From the NCBI GenBank assembly GCA_050633885.1, contig JBOEHK010000004.1, forward strand, positions 1-64,000: a stretch of DNA of 64,000 nt, in the 5' to 3' direction. Source of the DNA: JAWSVE01 sp050633885 (GTDB lineage Bacteria > Pseudomonadota > Gammaproteobacteria > Pseudomonadales > Cellvibrionaceae). The notes beneath the pieces are model-generated. The model was not told where the DNA came from and made no database searches. It saw only the letters and a list, made by a program, of their open reading frames with translations. How positions within the stretch are numbered: position 1 is the stretch's first letter; each line of letters begins with the position of its first letter. A program made the position numbers and the translations under genes. Below are positions 10,008 to 19,129 of this stretch, one piece after another.

Positions 10008-10286
10008 GTGTTACGCCCCTAGGTTATGTGAAATGTGGTAAATATTAAGATTTATAGCGATCTTAGAATCAAAAAAATGCCGCTTTTTAAATTCCTTTTT
10101 ATAGAGACGAACGAACATATAACTTCCGTAACGTAAATATCCCTTCTGCATAAATAAACCTTGGAACAATTGGCGAATGAAATACATCTCTCGCAGAAAG
10201 GATAGGCGTTGAAGTGGATCAATATTTTTTAGGTGTAGATGCTAGGATTCGTATTTAGAGTGAGGGGCAGCTATTCGTTTTGACGC
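10008..10286. other. Promoter-containing spacer upstream of the TonB-dependent receptor
   Basis: A gene-free stretch between the terminator at 10287-10314 and the receptor start. It must carry the receptor promoter if the terminator works. No obvious operator palindrome was recognised. Confidence 0.4.
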
Positions 10287-10314
10287 TAAAAAAAGCTCGC
10301 GATAGCGAGCTTTT
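10287..10314 (-). terminator. Rho-independent terminator of the secreted unknown gene
   Basis: A 10-bp perfect stem (AAAAGCTCGC / GCGAGCTTTT, 4-nt loop) is followed on the minus strand by further T residues. It lies 30 bp past the stop at 10345, so the upstream gene is transcribed apart from the receptor gene. Confidence 0.85.
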
Positions 10315-10344
10315 AAAAAACGATGAGAGTGTTATAGGTGAAAA

Positions 10345-11403
10345 TTATTTCTTTTTATCCATTAAAAGTCCTTTTAAAATGCCTGGTAAAGCGTAGTTAC
10401 CTTCGTGACAGCCGTACTCATAAATCGTTCCGTCAAGAGGTGAGAACTCGTATTCGCCACCCCATTTTTTATCCCAAACTGTTGGGTCATCTATCGTGAA
10501 AGCATAGTGGAGGCGTTCGTTTGATACGCGGGTAAAACGTTCGGTGACGGTTAAGTTTTTCCATGAGCCATAGAGCGCTTGTCTAGGATGGATATGAGTG
10601 GTTTCTACGACTAGTGTATTTTCATCCCAGTGACCAATAGAATCGCCGAACCATGGCCGGACATCATCAGTTCTGTGTTTGCTATTGAGTCGGATAATGC
10701 GAGCGTCGTGATTCATCTCTACCAAAATCATAACGTGATCGGGCGCTTGAACAATTTGGTAATTATTGTTGTAGAAACCATTGGCGAACATAGGTGGGCC
10801 ACCGTTACGGCCAAATCCGATAATGCACCTTTCTCCTAATGAGCGTAATGCGTAATCAACTGCTCCGGGTCCTGCGCCACTCCCACTATAAAAACGTCTA
10901 AAAGGAGGTGCGTCCTTTTTACGAGGAGGGAATTGGCCATTTTTTGTTGTCAGTATCGACGTTCTTGGTTCGCCGCCCACTCTCATAACATGAGAGCCAG
11001 GATCTAACCAAAAATAGTTGTACCCACCGACATCGCCACCTGCAGCTTGGTATTCAGCTTTCAGCTCATATTTCGATTCAGCGACATATTCCGCGGGAGC
11101 GTTGGGGTCGGTTGCTTCGTTAGCTTCAGCTTCCTGCAACTTTAATAAATTTTCAGCTTCAGCGACTTCTTCCTCGGTGTAAGTTGCTTTATTTCCTAAA
11201 TCTCTTGGTCGGGTTAGAGGTGTTAAAGAGGCGTTGCTCCAGAACCCGCTGATATCAGGTTGGCCGTAAATGTTGATGGGTGTTTTATAATCGCCATACA
11301 TTTTTGGATTGTCTGCAACAACGGTAAAGGTTATCAATGCAGTTAAAGATAACAATGTTGTGCCAATGATTTTTTGTGAAGAAAGGAGAAACGATTGTTG
11401 CAT
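10345..11403 (-). CDS. Secreted protein of uncharacterised family
   Basis: A 352-residue exported protein with no function I can name. The start was placed at the ATG at 11403 because GAGGA lies nine bases upstream on the minus strand; an in-frame ATG at 11418 has no such site. A signal-peptide-like hydrophobic run (TTLLSLTALITFTVVA) is followed by PDISGFW near the mature N-terminus, then an Ala/Glu-rich helical stretch, a GSGAGPGAVDY region, GDSIGHWDENTLVVETTH and a C-terminal YEYGCHEGNYALPG. These motifs recur in a family of proteobacterial secreted proteins commonly left as hypothetical, often near TonB receptors. It sits upstream of the TonB-dependent receptor on the same strand but is separated from it by a terminator. 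Confidence 0.8.
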   Translation of the reverse strand: MQQSFLLSSQKIIGTTLLSLTALITFTVVADNPKMYGDYKTPINIYGQPDISGFWSNASLTPLTRPRDLGNKATYTEEEVAEAENLLKLQEAEANEATDPNAPAEYVAESKYELKAEYQAAGGDVGGYNYFWLDPGSHVMRVGGEPRTSILTTKNGQFPPRKKDAPPFRRFYSGSGAGPGAVDYALRSLGERCIIGFGRNGGPPMFANGFYNNNYQIVQAPDHVMILVEMNHDARIIRLNSKHRTDDVRPWFGDSIGHWDENTLVVETTHIHPRQALYGSWKNLTVTERFTRVSNERLHYAFTIDDPTVWDKKWGGEYEFSPLDGTIYEYGCHEGNYALPGILKGLLMDKKK

Positions 11404-11870
11404 TTGAAGTATCCTCATGAAGAGATTTTGTTCGGATAAGTTTTTTCTTAAGCGTCGTGTATTCTTTTTTTATTGATCTCGAAGAGCTTATCATTGAGAA
11501 CTTAAATTTGAAACATATCGAAACAATATTTACTTTAAGACGCATTAACTTACATTAGAAATGAAGATAAATGATATTTTTGTATGAAAAAAATACGTGC
11601 TAAATAATAACTTAATATAAATGGGTATAAGCAGCATGAATAGAAAGGCAGCTACTTAAAAAATATAGCGGATATGAAAAATTAGAAAACGATAATCACT
11701 GAATCCTGATGTTGCTTTTGATGAGGGCGTATTTGATGGTTATCGGAATAGCTAAAAGTAATAAGTACGTATTATTCTCTTTTTTATTTCATGAAGACGT
11801 TATTTAACGATGCTTGATGGTAATAGTATCGTTAAAATAAAAAAATTTTAAAGTGATTACAAGTTGAAGT
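11404..11870. other. AT-rich spacer upstream of the secreted unknown gene
   Basis: A 467-bp AT-rich region between the broken regulator gene and the secreted unknown gene. It probably contains the promoter of the latter. No supported gene or RNA was seen; a 32-codon hydrophobic frame near 11710 has no support. Confidence 0.45.
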
Positions 11871-13355
11871 TTATTCTTGTTGGTAGTCAAGCTGGAAAAC
11901 TTTTTTTCCTAGATCGTTTCCAAGAAGGTTGGTTGTTTGTCGTTCTGATAATTGTGGGTGAATTCTCAATGCTTCTTTCATCGATCCCTCTGCTGCATCA
12001 AATGATTCAATAATTATATAAGAACCGGATAAAGCAATCATTGGTAAGTAGTTTTTTGGATCATGCTGGCTAGCATGCTGTGCTTTTTGAATGGCAATAT
12101 CTGGAAATCCTATTTTGCAAATAGGCGAGTGCAAGAATGGTTCCCCATACCGCTATTTTTCCATCGGCAGGGCTTAAACTAATTCCTGTTTCAAGCAATT
12201 TAATTGTTTCATTAAAATTCCCTATAATTAAATTAGCCGCACCTAGAGCAGCAAATGCTTGACCATTATTTGGATTCAAATCAATTGCGCGCTTTAATAT
12301 TGGTATTGCTCGATCTGTTTCTTTGAGATCAGCTAATGCACAGCCGACCAAGCCTAAAATTGTAGAGTTCATACTTTCAATAGCTAATGCCTTTTCTGCG
12401 ACAGTAATGGCTTCCCTAAACGACTCCTTTCTTTTATCTAATATTCCGATTCTTTGCCCAAGCCCCAGTATTAACGCTAGGTAACTCAAAGCTAATGCGT
12501 TATTAGGTTCATCTATTAGTGATCGACGAAGTAGGTTTGCTGAATGAACAAATGAGCTTTGATGCCATCCTTGAAGAGATAGCATTGTGACTGCTTCGAA
12601 AATTTGTCGTTGGCTACTTGAGCATTTTGATGCGTCGATATCAGAAAACATCGCTTTTATTAATTGTGGCTCTAGATTTGATAAAATTTTATGAAGTACT
12701 TCTAATGTTGAATCTGTTTTAATTGGGTATTCATACTGCTGAGACCAAATAAGTGCACCAGAATATTGTGAAATTAAAGTAATATTAATCCTAAAATCAT
12801 CGTTTATTTTTTGAATGTTTCCATTGAGAATATAATTAACAACAGCTTTATCGTTTGATTTTTCTGCGATCAATGTTAGGAAAGGACGCGTGTCAGGACA
12901 GTGTTAAGGTTTACCATTAAGCTGTTTGATATGGCCGAAAGACTTTTCGTGTTTTCTGAAACGTGAAAGGTATCAATAAATAGTGTATATCTTAACGGCT
13001 TTATTTTTCTTGTATTAATTTTAAGTTTTTTTTCGTCATGATTCCTTTCAGATTTAACGTCAGCAATAAACTGAAAGCCTCGTCCCCTTATTGTTCGGAT
13101 GTATTTTTGCTGTGCACCATCATCGCCTAGGGCTTTTCTAGCTGATTTTATCGCGCTAGAAATTGTTGAGGCAGAGACAATTTTATTTTTCCAGACGATA
13201 TTCATGAGTTCATCCGAAGAGATAGGGTGAGCCGCATGTTGAATTAGACAAATGATGAGGTCGAAGACCAGAGGCTCGACATGAACTACATGCTCGTCTT
13301 TAAAAATAACGAAAGACTGATTGTCAATTTCTACATTGTCGAATGTGTAGTTCAT
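11871..13355 (-). pseudogene. CadC-like winged-helix/TPR regulator broken by two compensating frameshifts
   Basis: Three abutting minus-strand frames together make one protein of about 494 residues. Piece one (from the ATG at 13355) is an OmpR/PhoB-type winged helix ending in IRTIRGRGFQF, followed by a linker. Piece two (to about 12110) continues the family's typical PFLTLIAEKS region and carries tetratricopeptide repeats (for example AIDLNPNNGQAFAALGAANL). Piece three (ending at 11871) completes the last repeats. Near 12880 a base is missing (T-R-V-P-F can be restored by adding one base). Near 12115 a base is extra in a CAAAA run (removing one A restores LQIGFPDIA). Pieces one and three are in the same frame, so the two indels cancel. 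It would have been a one-component regulator; sequencing error is the alternative to real decay. Confidence 0.8.
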
Positions 13356-13556
13356 TTTAAGGCTTATATTTGGTTATTTTTATGAGCCTATTATAGTTTA
13401 CGTCAGAAATATATGACATTTCAGTTAATCTCCATAAAATCTTCATGTTTTCTTCAAGTAAATATCGCTGATGCGAGTAACCTTTGACGACAGGACGATT
13501 CACAAAAGATTGAATCGGTATGAGTAAATAAATTGGAAAATGACTGGGGAATAACT

Positions 13557-14318
13557 ATGAAATATGGAATTTTTGCTTATGCAATAGCGAGTTATGTTGT
13601 ATTTGTGGCTACTTTTTTATACGCCATTGGTTTTGTGGGAAATATTTGGGTGCCCAAGTCAATGGATGTCGGTGAACAATTGCCAGTTTGGCAAGCTTTG
13701 CTAATCAATTTAGTGCTTTTGGGTGTTTTTGCTGTTCAGCATAGCGTCATGCCTCGTAAAACGTTTAAAAAATGGTGGGTAACAATAATTGATCCTGCGG
13801 CAGAACGAAGTACTTATGTGTTGTTGTCCAGTTTGGCATTAGCGTTTCTTTTTTGGCAGTGGAAGCCAATGGGGCAAGTTATATGGGATCTTAGTGGTAC
13901 GACATTTGGTTCATCATTAGTGTTGATTTCAATGTGCGGTTGGTTGTTTGTTTTTTGTAGTACATTTCTAATTGATCATTTTGAATTATTTGGTTTAAAG
14001 CAAGCTTATTATCATATGATGAATATTGAACCAATCAAATCAAATTTTAAGACACCAGGGTTTTATAAGTTTGTTCGTCATCCTATATATCTGGGTTTTA
14101 CAGTCGCTTTTTGGTCAACACCAATCATGACATCAGCTCATTTATTATTTGCAATTGCTACGTTGGGTTACGTTATTATTGGGATTTTTTTTGAGGAGAA
14201 GGATCTTCGATCTTTTTTTGGCGATGAATATAAAGAATACCAATCTAAGGTGTCGATGCTTTTTCCAATTTCATTCTTAAATAACAAAGAAAAAGAAACG
14301 TCTCGAATAGATGATTAA
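13557..14318 (+). CDS. mddA: MddA-like membrane S-methyltransferase (NnrU/ICMT-type fold)
   Basis: A 253-residue polytopic membrane protein. The ATG at 13557 was chosen because GGGGAA lies six bases upstream; an in-frame TTG at 13533 lacks a site. The hallmarks match methanethiol S-methyltransferase MddA and its relatives in the isoprenylcysteine-methyltransferase superfamily: FAVQHSVMPRKTFKKWW near residue 65, ERSTYVL, LIDHFELFGLKQ, the SAM-site motif VRHPIYLGF near residue 180, and a C-terminal FFEEKDLRSFFGDEY. MddA methylates methanethiol to dimethyl sulfide. The family assignment is firm; the exact substrate is inference because related enzymes methylate other thiols or phospholipids. It is convergent with greB and divergent from the broken CadC-like regulator. 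Confidence 0.75.
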   Translation: MKYGIFAYAIASYVVFVATFLYAIGFVGNIWVPKSMDVGEQLPVWQALLINLVLLGVFAVQHSVMPRKTFKKWWVTIIDPAAERSTYVLLSSLALAFLFWQWKPMGQVIWDLSGTTFGSSLVLISMCGWLFVFCSTFLIDHFELFGLKQAYYHMMNIEPIKSNFKTPGFYKFVRHPIYLGFTVAFWSTPIMTSAHLLFAIATLGYVIIGIFFEEKDLRSFFGDEYKEYQSKVSMLFPISFLNNKEKETSRIDD

Positions 14319-14368
14319 TTAAATCAGCAGTTTTATTTCAGTTTAGTAAAGAGTCAATGAGTAGTTTT

Positions 14369-14875
14369 TTAAAGGTATTCTATTTTGTCGATGTAATAAT
14401 ACTGGTCGCCAGTTGGTGTTTTAATGGTCAATTCATCATCAATACGTTTTCCTAAGAGTGCTTTTGCAAGTGGTGAATCCATACTTAATTTATTCTTTCG
14501 CAAGTCAAATTCATCGGGACCAACAATTTGATAAGTCACTTTTTCTGTTTTGTTATCACACTCTTTTGTTAGTGTCACGTAAGCACCAAAAAAAACTTTG
14601 TCCTTTTCGTTGGGAGTTGTGTCGACAATGGTAAATTCATCAAGACGTTTTGTTAGGTATCGAACTCGACGATCAATTTCAGCCAATCTTCTTTTGCCGT
14701 AAATATAATCTCCATTTTCTGAGCGGTCTCCATTCTTTGCTGCTTCATGGACAACAGCGGTAACTTGAGGTCGTTCAACTTTCCATAGCTGTTTTAATTC
14801 AGCTTGAAGTGTGTCTGCGCCCTCACGGGTAATGTAGTTTGATCCTCGTTGTTGAGGTGGTCTCCAGCGTCCCAT
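14369..14875 (-). CDS. greB: Transcription elongation factor GreB
   Basis: A 168-residue Gre factor that stimulates RNA cleavage by stalled RNA polymerase. An N-terminal coiled coil (about residues 15-85) carries the conserved acidic tip in NGDRSENGDYIYGKRRL, and a C-terminal FKBP-like domain includes LSMDSPLAKALLGKRIDDE. Length and the YITREGADTLQAEL start match GreB rather than GreA. It is transcribed on the minus strand, downstream of the cytoplasmic S9 peptidase gene with a 68-bp gap, so co-transcription is possible. Confidence 0.96.
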   Translation of the reverse strand: MGRWRPPQQRGSNYITREGADTLQAELKQLWKVERPQVTAVVHEAAKNGDRSENGDYIYGKRRLAEIDRRVRYLTKRLDEFTIVDTTPNEKDKVFFGAYVTLTKECDNKTEKVTYQIVGPDEFDLRKNKLSMDSPLAKALLGKRIDDELTIKTPTGDQYYYIDKIEYL

Positions 14876-14943
14876 AATCTACCGTTAGAAATGTATTTTT
14901 AAATGGATTGTATTCAGTTGGCTTTACTGTTGGTAATGAATCG

Positions 14944-17052
14944 TTAATTGTTATCGATATGTTTTATCTGTATTGGTTTTATATCTTCAGTAAGAGGAAT
15001 ATCAAACACTTTAGAATAAAAGTAAAGTTCAGATTCTAGCGCTTTTTGTATGTTTTCTGCTTGTCGAAACCCGTGACCCTCTTCAGGAAATGCCACGTAA
15101 GCAACAGGAATCTTTTGTTTGTCTAAAGCATCAACCATGGCTTCCGCCTGATTGGGGGGTACCACTTTATCTTTCAGGCCTTGCAGGAATAAAACAGGGC
15201 AGTTGAGGTTCTTTACAAAATGAATGGGAGATCTATCTTGATAAACATTCTTGTCTTTAGGGTAGGGGCCCACCAGTTGATCAAGATAACGACTTTCAAA
15301 TTTGTGCGTGTCTGTAGCGAGAGTTTCTAAATCACCAATGCCGTACAGACTGGTTCCTGCTTTAAAAATATTGTGAAACGTAAGAGCAGACAAAACCGTA
15401 TATCCACCAGCGCTACCACCACGGATGGCAGTTTTTTCTGGATCAATTTTATTTTCATTCGATAAATATTTCACACAGTCAATTACGTCTTGGACATCGA
15501 CTAATCCCCACTGTTTTTTTAATCGATCGCGATAATGGCGGCCATAACCAGTGCTGCCGCCGTAGTTTACGTCGGCAACGGCAAAACCACGGCTCGTCCA
15601 GTATTGTATTTTTAAGTTTAAAGATGAATGTGTGGCGGCTGTTGGACCTCCGTGACAAAAAACTAACAAAGGTGGTTTTTTACCTGTTTTAGAATTCGTC
15701 AAATAATCAGCATTTTGTGGTGGGTAGAAAAAAGCATAACCTTCATCATTTAATGTTGTCCCACTTGTTACTGGAAAAGTAATAGTTTCTGGTGTTGATA
15801 GATAGTGCTCGCCGACTGTTAAAGAACCCGTATGAGAAATAACTGAGGTCGAATTTTTGATTGGGTTATTTTCAAATAGATAAAGAGAGTCAAAATTTTT
15901 ACTGTTAGCGCCAATAAAAATTCCACGCCCATCGTGTGCGGTTACATAGCCGATATTCGTTGAATCTATTTCAATATCTTCTTTAGTGTTTTTGTCGTGG
16001 TTTTCTCTGATATGTATTTTCGCTAAAAACCAAAAACCATTTTTTGTGTAAGTCGTCAGGATTGTTGATGAATCTAAAAAGCTAAACGTTTTAAGGCCAA
16101 AGACCCATTGTGGAGTGGCATATTCAGCGTCATCTTTATAAATACATCTTACCTTGTCGTTATTATTTTTGGGGTTGTAAGTATATATATTCCACCAATT
16201 ATTTTTGTCGGATGAAAAATACATTTTGTTATCGGGAGACCAGATTGGCTGAAAGAGAGATTCATTTTCCTTGGAAGGGATTTGTACAGTATTGGTAAGT
16301 TTTCCGCTTTTCTCCAACTCGGCAATCCAGCATTGAGTTTCATCCCACGGCATGTTGGGATGATTCCAGCTAAGCCAGCTCATTTTTTTTCCATCAGGAG
16401 AGATACTTGGGTTTGAATAAAAGTCTTTTCCCGATGTGAGAATGGTCGGTGGTTCTAGTGAGTGATCTTTATAAAGGTTGATTGAGACAAGGTAAGTTTC
16501 AGGTTCTTTGGCGTCATTGTGATTATTTTTGCAGCGAGAGTGGTCTTCACAAACAGCTATTAATTTTTGTCGAATAGGATCAATCGTTAAATCTCCGTAT
16601 CGAATATTGTTTTCTTTCGGTGTTAATGCTTGGGGCGTTGGTTTTGTTAGGTGAAGTTCAGCATGTTCTTTTGTTTGCGATGCAAATGTTCGCGTATCAA
16701 TTGAGTAAATGCGTTGATCGTCGAATAAAACGAAAAAGACAATACCGTCATGAACACAATAACTGCCTCCGCCGTATTCGTTAATGCGGGAGCGTGCATT
16801 GAGAGGGGCAGGTAAAATGTCTTGTTGGCGACCGTTGCTATCTAATTTTATTATGCAGTTACGTCCTTTTTCAAAAGGCCTTGATTCTAACCAATAGATA
16901 TCATCGCCATCGAACTGAGGTTCTGAAAGTCCACTGTTTGCCTTTGTAAGCATTGTCGCTGTTATAGGGGATTTCCAGCTTCCGTAAGGTGTATTGTTGA
17001 TAATCTTTTTTTTGTCTAAGTCGTTAGAATGTATAAGATTTGTTTTATTCAT
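14944..17052 (-). CDS. Cytoplasmic S9 family peptidase (acylaminoacyl/dipeptidyl peptidase type)
   Basis: A 702-residue serine peptidase with an N-terminal propeller region (about residues 40-410) and a C-terminal alpha/beta-hydrolase domain. The triad is visible: Ser547 in RGGSAGG, Asp628 in QGLKDKVVP and His660 in EEGHGF. A HGGPTAATHSSLN oxyanion-side segment precedes it. There is no signal peptide, so it is expected to act on peptides in the cytoplasm, complementing the exported S9 enzyme at 4946-6889. It belongs to the subgroup common in marine gammaproteobacteria and resembles eukaryote-like acylaminoacyl peptidases. The start ATG at 17052 has no strong ribosome site. Confidence 0.93.
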   Translation of the reverse strand: MNKTNLIHSNDLDKKKIINNTPYGSWKSPITATMLTKANSGLSEPQFDGDDIYWLESRPFEKGRNCIIKLDSNGRQQDILPAPLNARSRINEYGGGSYCVHDGIVFFVLFDDQRIYSIDTRTFASQTKEHAELHLTKPTPQALTPKENNIRYGDLTIDPIRQKLIAVCEDHSRCKNNHNDAKEPETYLVSINLYKDHSLEPPTILTSGKDFYSNPSISPDGKKMSWLSWNHPNMPWDETQCWIAELEKSGKLTNTVQIPSKENESLFQPIWSPDNKMYFSSDKNNWWNIYTYNPKNNNDKVRCIYKDDAEYATPQWVFGLKTFSFLDSSTILTTYTKNGFWFLAKIHIRENHDKNTKEDIEIDSTNIGYVTAHDGRGIFIGANSKNFDSLYLFENNPIKNSTSVISHTGSLTVGEHYLSTPETITFPVTSGTTLNDEGYAFFYPPQNADYLTNSKTGKKPPLLVFCHGGPTAATHSSLNLKIQYWTSRGFAVADVNYGGSTGYGRHYRDRLKKQWGLVDVQDVIDCVKYLSNENKIDPEKTAIRGGSAGGYTVLSALTFHNIFKAGTSLYGIGDLETLATDTHKFESRYLDQLVGPYPKDKNVYQDRSPIHFVKNLNCPVLFLQGLKDKVVPPNQAEAMVDALDKQKIPVAYVAFPEEGHGFRQAENIQKALESELYFYSKVFDIPLTEDIKPIQIKHIDNN

Positions 17053-17426
17053 GTCAGTAATGTATTTTGCTTAATTGTTGTGGCGTTGGCACACGATGTT
17101 TTTATCGTATCGAAAATATCTTAGCGAAACTATTTTGTCTAAAATACGGTCTGTTAAAAAATACGGCATCGAAAGTCATTGTTCTAGTGATGGTGCAAGT
17201 GGTGATGCAATGGGTAAATTCGTGAACTACAACCGAGGTTGTTATTAGTAAACCATTATAGAATAGATGCGTTAACTAAAAGTCACAATTTGAGTGTAGA
17301 TGCTAAGTTTGGTTCTGGCAGATTTGTTAGCTATCTTAGTACAGTTACCTTAGTACAGCTCCCTTATATCTACAGGTACCACTCAAAATTCAAGTGTTAA
17401 ATTCTAACGAGTGTAGAGTATCTTAT
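17053..17426. other. Divergent promoter region between S9 peptidase and tilS
   Basis: A 374-bp AT-rich spacer between divergently transcribed genes, so it should carry promoters in both directions. It contains CTTAGTACAG twice, at 17335-17344 and 17349-17358 (14-bp period). No RNA gene seen. Confidence 0.45.
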
Positions 17427-18815
17427 ATGGCTTTAACAAAAGAAATTCTCAGCGAGAAATTACAGCATTTGCCAGATACAACCCACTGGGTTGTTGGTCT
17501 TAGTGGTGGTGTAGATTCCGTTGTACTTTTGCATTCTTTATTATCGTTAGAGTTAGCTACTCCTATTACCGCTGTTCATGTTAATCATGGTTTGTCAGAG
17601 AAATCAAAAGACTGGCAGAAACACTGCGAAACACTTTGTGAACAGTGGAATATTCGTTTAATTGTTGAAAATGTTGATGTTGAGAACCAAGGCAAAGGCA
17701 TAGAAGACGCTGCTCGACAAGTGCGTTATCGGGTTTTATCCAAACATATGAGTCAAGGAGATGTACTTTTATTAGGTCATCATCAAGATGATCAAGCTGA
17801 AACGTTATTATTTCGTTTGATGCGTGGAGCGGGGCCCTATGGTTTAAGTGCTATGGATGAATGCAGAGCATTTTCTGACGGATATATTGCCCGACCTTTT
17901 TTGTCGATCAGCAAAACTGAATTATTGGATTATGCTAATCAGAATAATCTCCTCTGGATGGAAGATGAAAGTAATCGAGAAAATGAATTTGATAGAAATT
18001 ATCTAAGAAATGAAGTCATGCCTTTGCTTGAGGACCGTTGGCCTAACTTTGCAAAGCGGTGGCAACAAACAGCGGTAGCTTGCCAGCAAGCTGATCAAAT
18101 GAGCCATGATCTCAGTTTATTGGATATGGATCGATGCGATGAGCAAAGAGAGCGATGGGGCTATAGTTTATGTTTTGCCTCTTTGGCGTTATTACCACGC
18201 TATCGTCGACACAACTTATTGCGCAATTGGGTCCGTTCTCGCGGATTTGCCATTATGGAATTTAAGCATTTGCTTGAAGCGGAAAAGCAATTTTTTCAAG
18301 CGGCGGTGTCGGGTGCTGAAGTTGCTTGGAGTGGTACAGCGCTGAGGTTATTCGCTGATCGGTTATTTTTGACAGGTATCAGCCGATTGGAATGGAGTCA
18401 TGAAGCTGTTCAGTGGTCGCCAAAAGACAACATTGAATTACCTGATGGTTCTTTTTTAACAGCAAAGCCCGCAGGTAAAGGTGTGGGCTTAAAGACCAAC
18501 AAACAGTATGAGATTCGTTGGCGTGAAGGGGGAGAGCGTTGCCAGCCTACGGAGCGTGCTCATTCCCAGACGCTTAAAAAATTGCTTCAAGAATACGGTT
18601 TGGAGCCTTGGTTGCGAGATAGAGTTCCTCTTATCTATTGTGGTGGTAAGTTGGCCGCCGTTGGTGATCTATGGGTTTGCAGGGGATTTGTGGCTGAAGC
18701 GGAAGAGCTGGGATGCTTGATTGGCTGGGATCTTTCCTCTATTTCTGATGATATTCATACGGATGAAAATGTTGCTGCCGGTAGTCCTCCAGAAGTAAAA
18801 GCTATACCTGCTTAA
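17427..18815 (+). CDS. tilS: tRNA(Ile)-lysidine synthetase TilS
   Basis: A 462-residue enzyme that converts C34 of the CAU-anticodon tRNA-Ile to lysidine using ATP, so that it reads AUA as isoleucine. The N-terminal PP-loop motif SGGVDS lies at residues 26-31, followed by VHVNHGLSEKS and LLGHHQDDQAETLLFRLMRG; the middle and C-terminal TilS domains follow, including RWREGGERC and LKKLLQEYGLEPWLRDRVPL. The ATG at 17427 (MALTKEIL) was preferred to the in-frame GTG at 17394, which would add eleven residues not typical of the family. It begins the housekeeping run that continues with pyrG after a 314-bp gap. Confidence 0.95.
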   Translation: MALTKEILSEKLQHLPDTTHWVVGLSGGVDSVVLLHSLLSLELATPITAVHVNHGLSEKSKDWQKHCETLCEQWNIRLIVENVDVENQGKGIEDAARQVRYRVLSKHMSQGDVLLLGHHQDDQAETLLFRLMRGAGPYGLSAMDECRAFSDGYIARPFLSISKTELLDYANQNNLLWMEDESNRENEFDRNYLRNEVMPLLEDRWPNFAKRWQQTAVACQQADQMSHDLSLLDMDRCDEQRERWGYSLCFASLALLPRYRRHNLLRNWVRSRGFAIMEFKHLLEAEKQFFQAAVSGAEVAWSGTALRLFADRLFLTGISRLEWSHEAVQWSPKDNIELPDGSFLTAKPAGKGVGLKTNKQYEIRWREGGERCQPTERAHSQTLKKLLQEYGLEPWLRDRVPLIYCGGKLAAVGDLWVCRGFVAEAEELGCLIGWDLSSISDDIHTDENVAAGSPPEVKAIPA

Positions 18816-19129
18816 TAGTGTTCCTATTATCGTATTTGTTGGTTGTTATTTAGGCTTTTGAAAGCTTGTTCGAGCCACTATTTTCAATTGAGCTAAAATC
18901 ACCTTTCTGTTAATCTGGCGCCCCATCTCAGTGATGAATCTTTTAGGGGCTTTAGTATCTTTGTGTATGTTCTTTGATCAGTGATATACCCAGACGTACA
19001 GGCAATATTGCCAAAAATCCCCTCTCATGATTTCTCTATGTCCAGCCCAATCATCCGTTAGACGTTTCTTGTCTCATGCTGACAGATTCTCTCATGCGGT
19101 GTGTTAGTTTTATCAACAAAAGGCCTTAA
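18816..19129. other. Spacer between tilS and pyrG
   Basis: A 314-bp spacer with no gene or clear terminator. It probably carries the promoter of the pyrG-kdsA-eno-ftsB-ispD run. Confidence 0.4.

Noticed and set aside
11871..13355. Programmed frameshifting in the CadC-like gene
   Set aside because: Two separate shifts in opposite directions, neither at a recognised slippery heptamer; mutation or read error is simpler.
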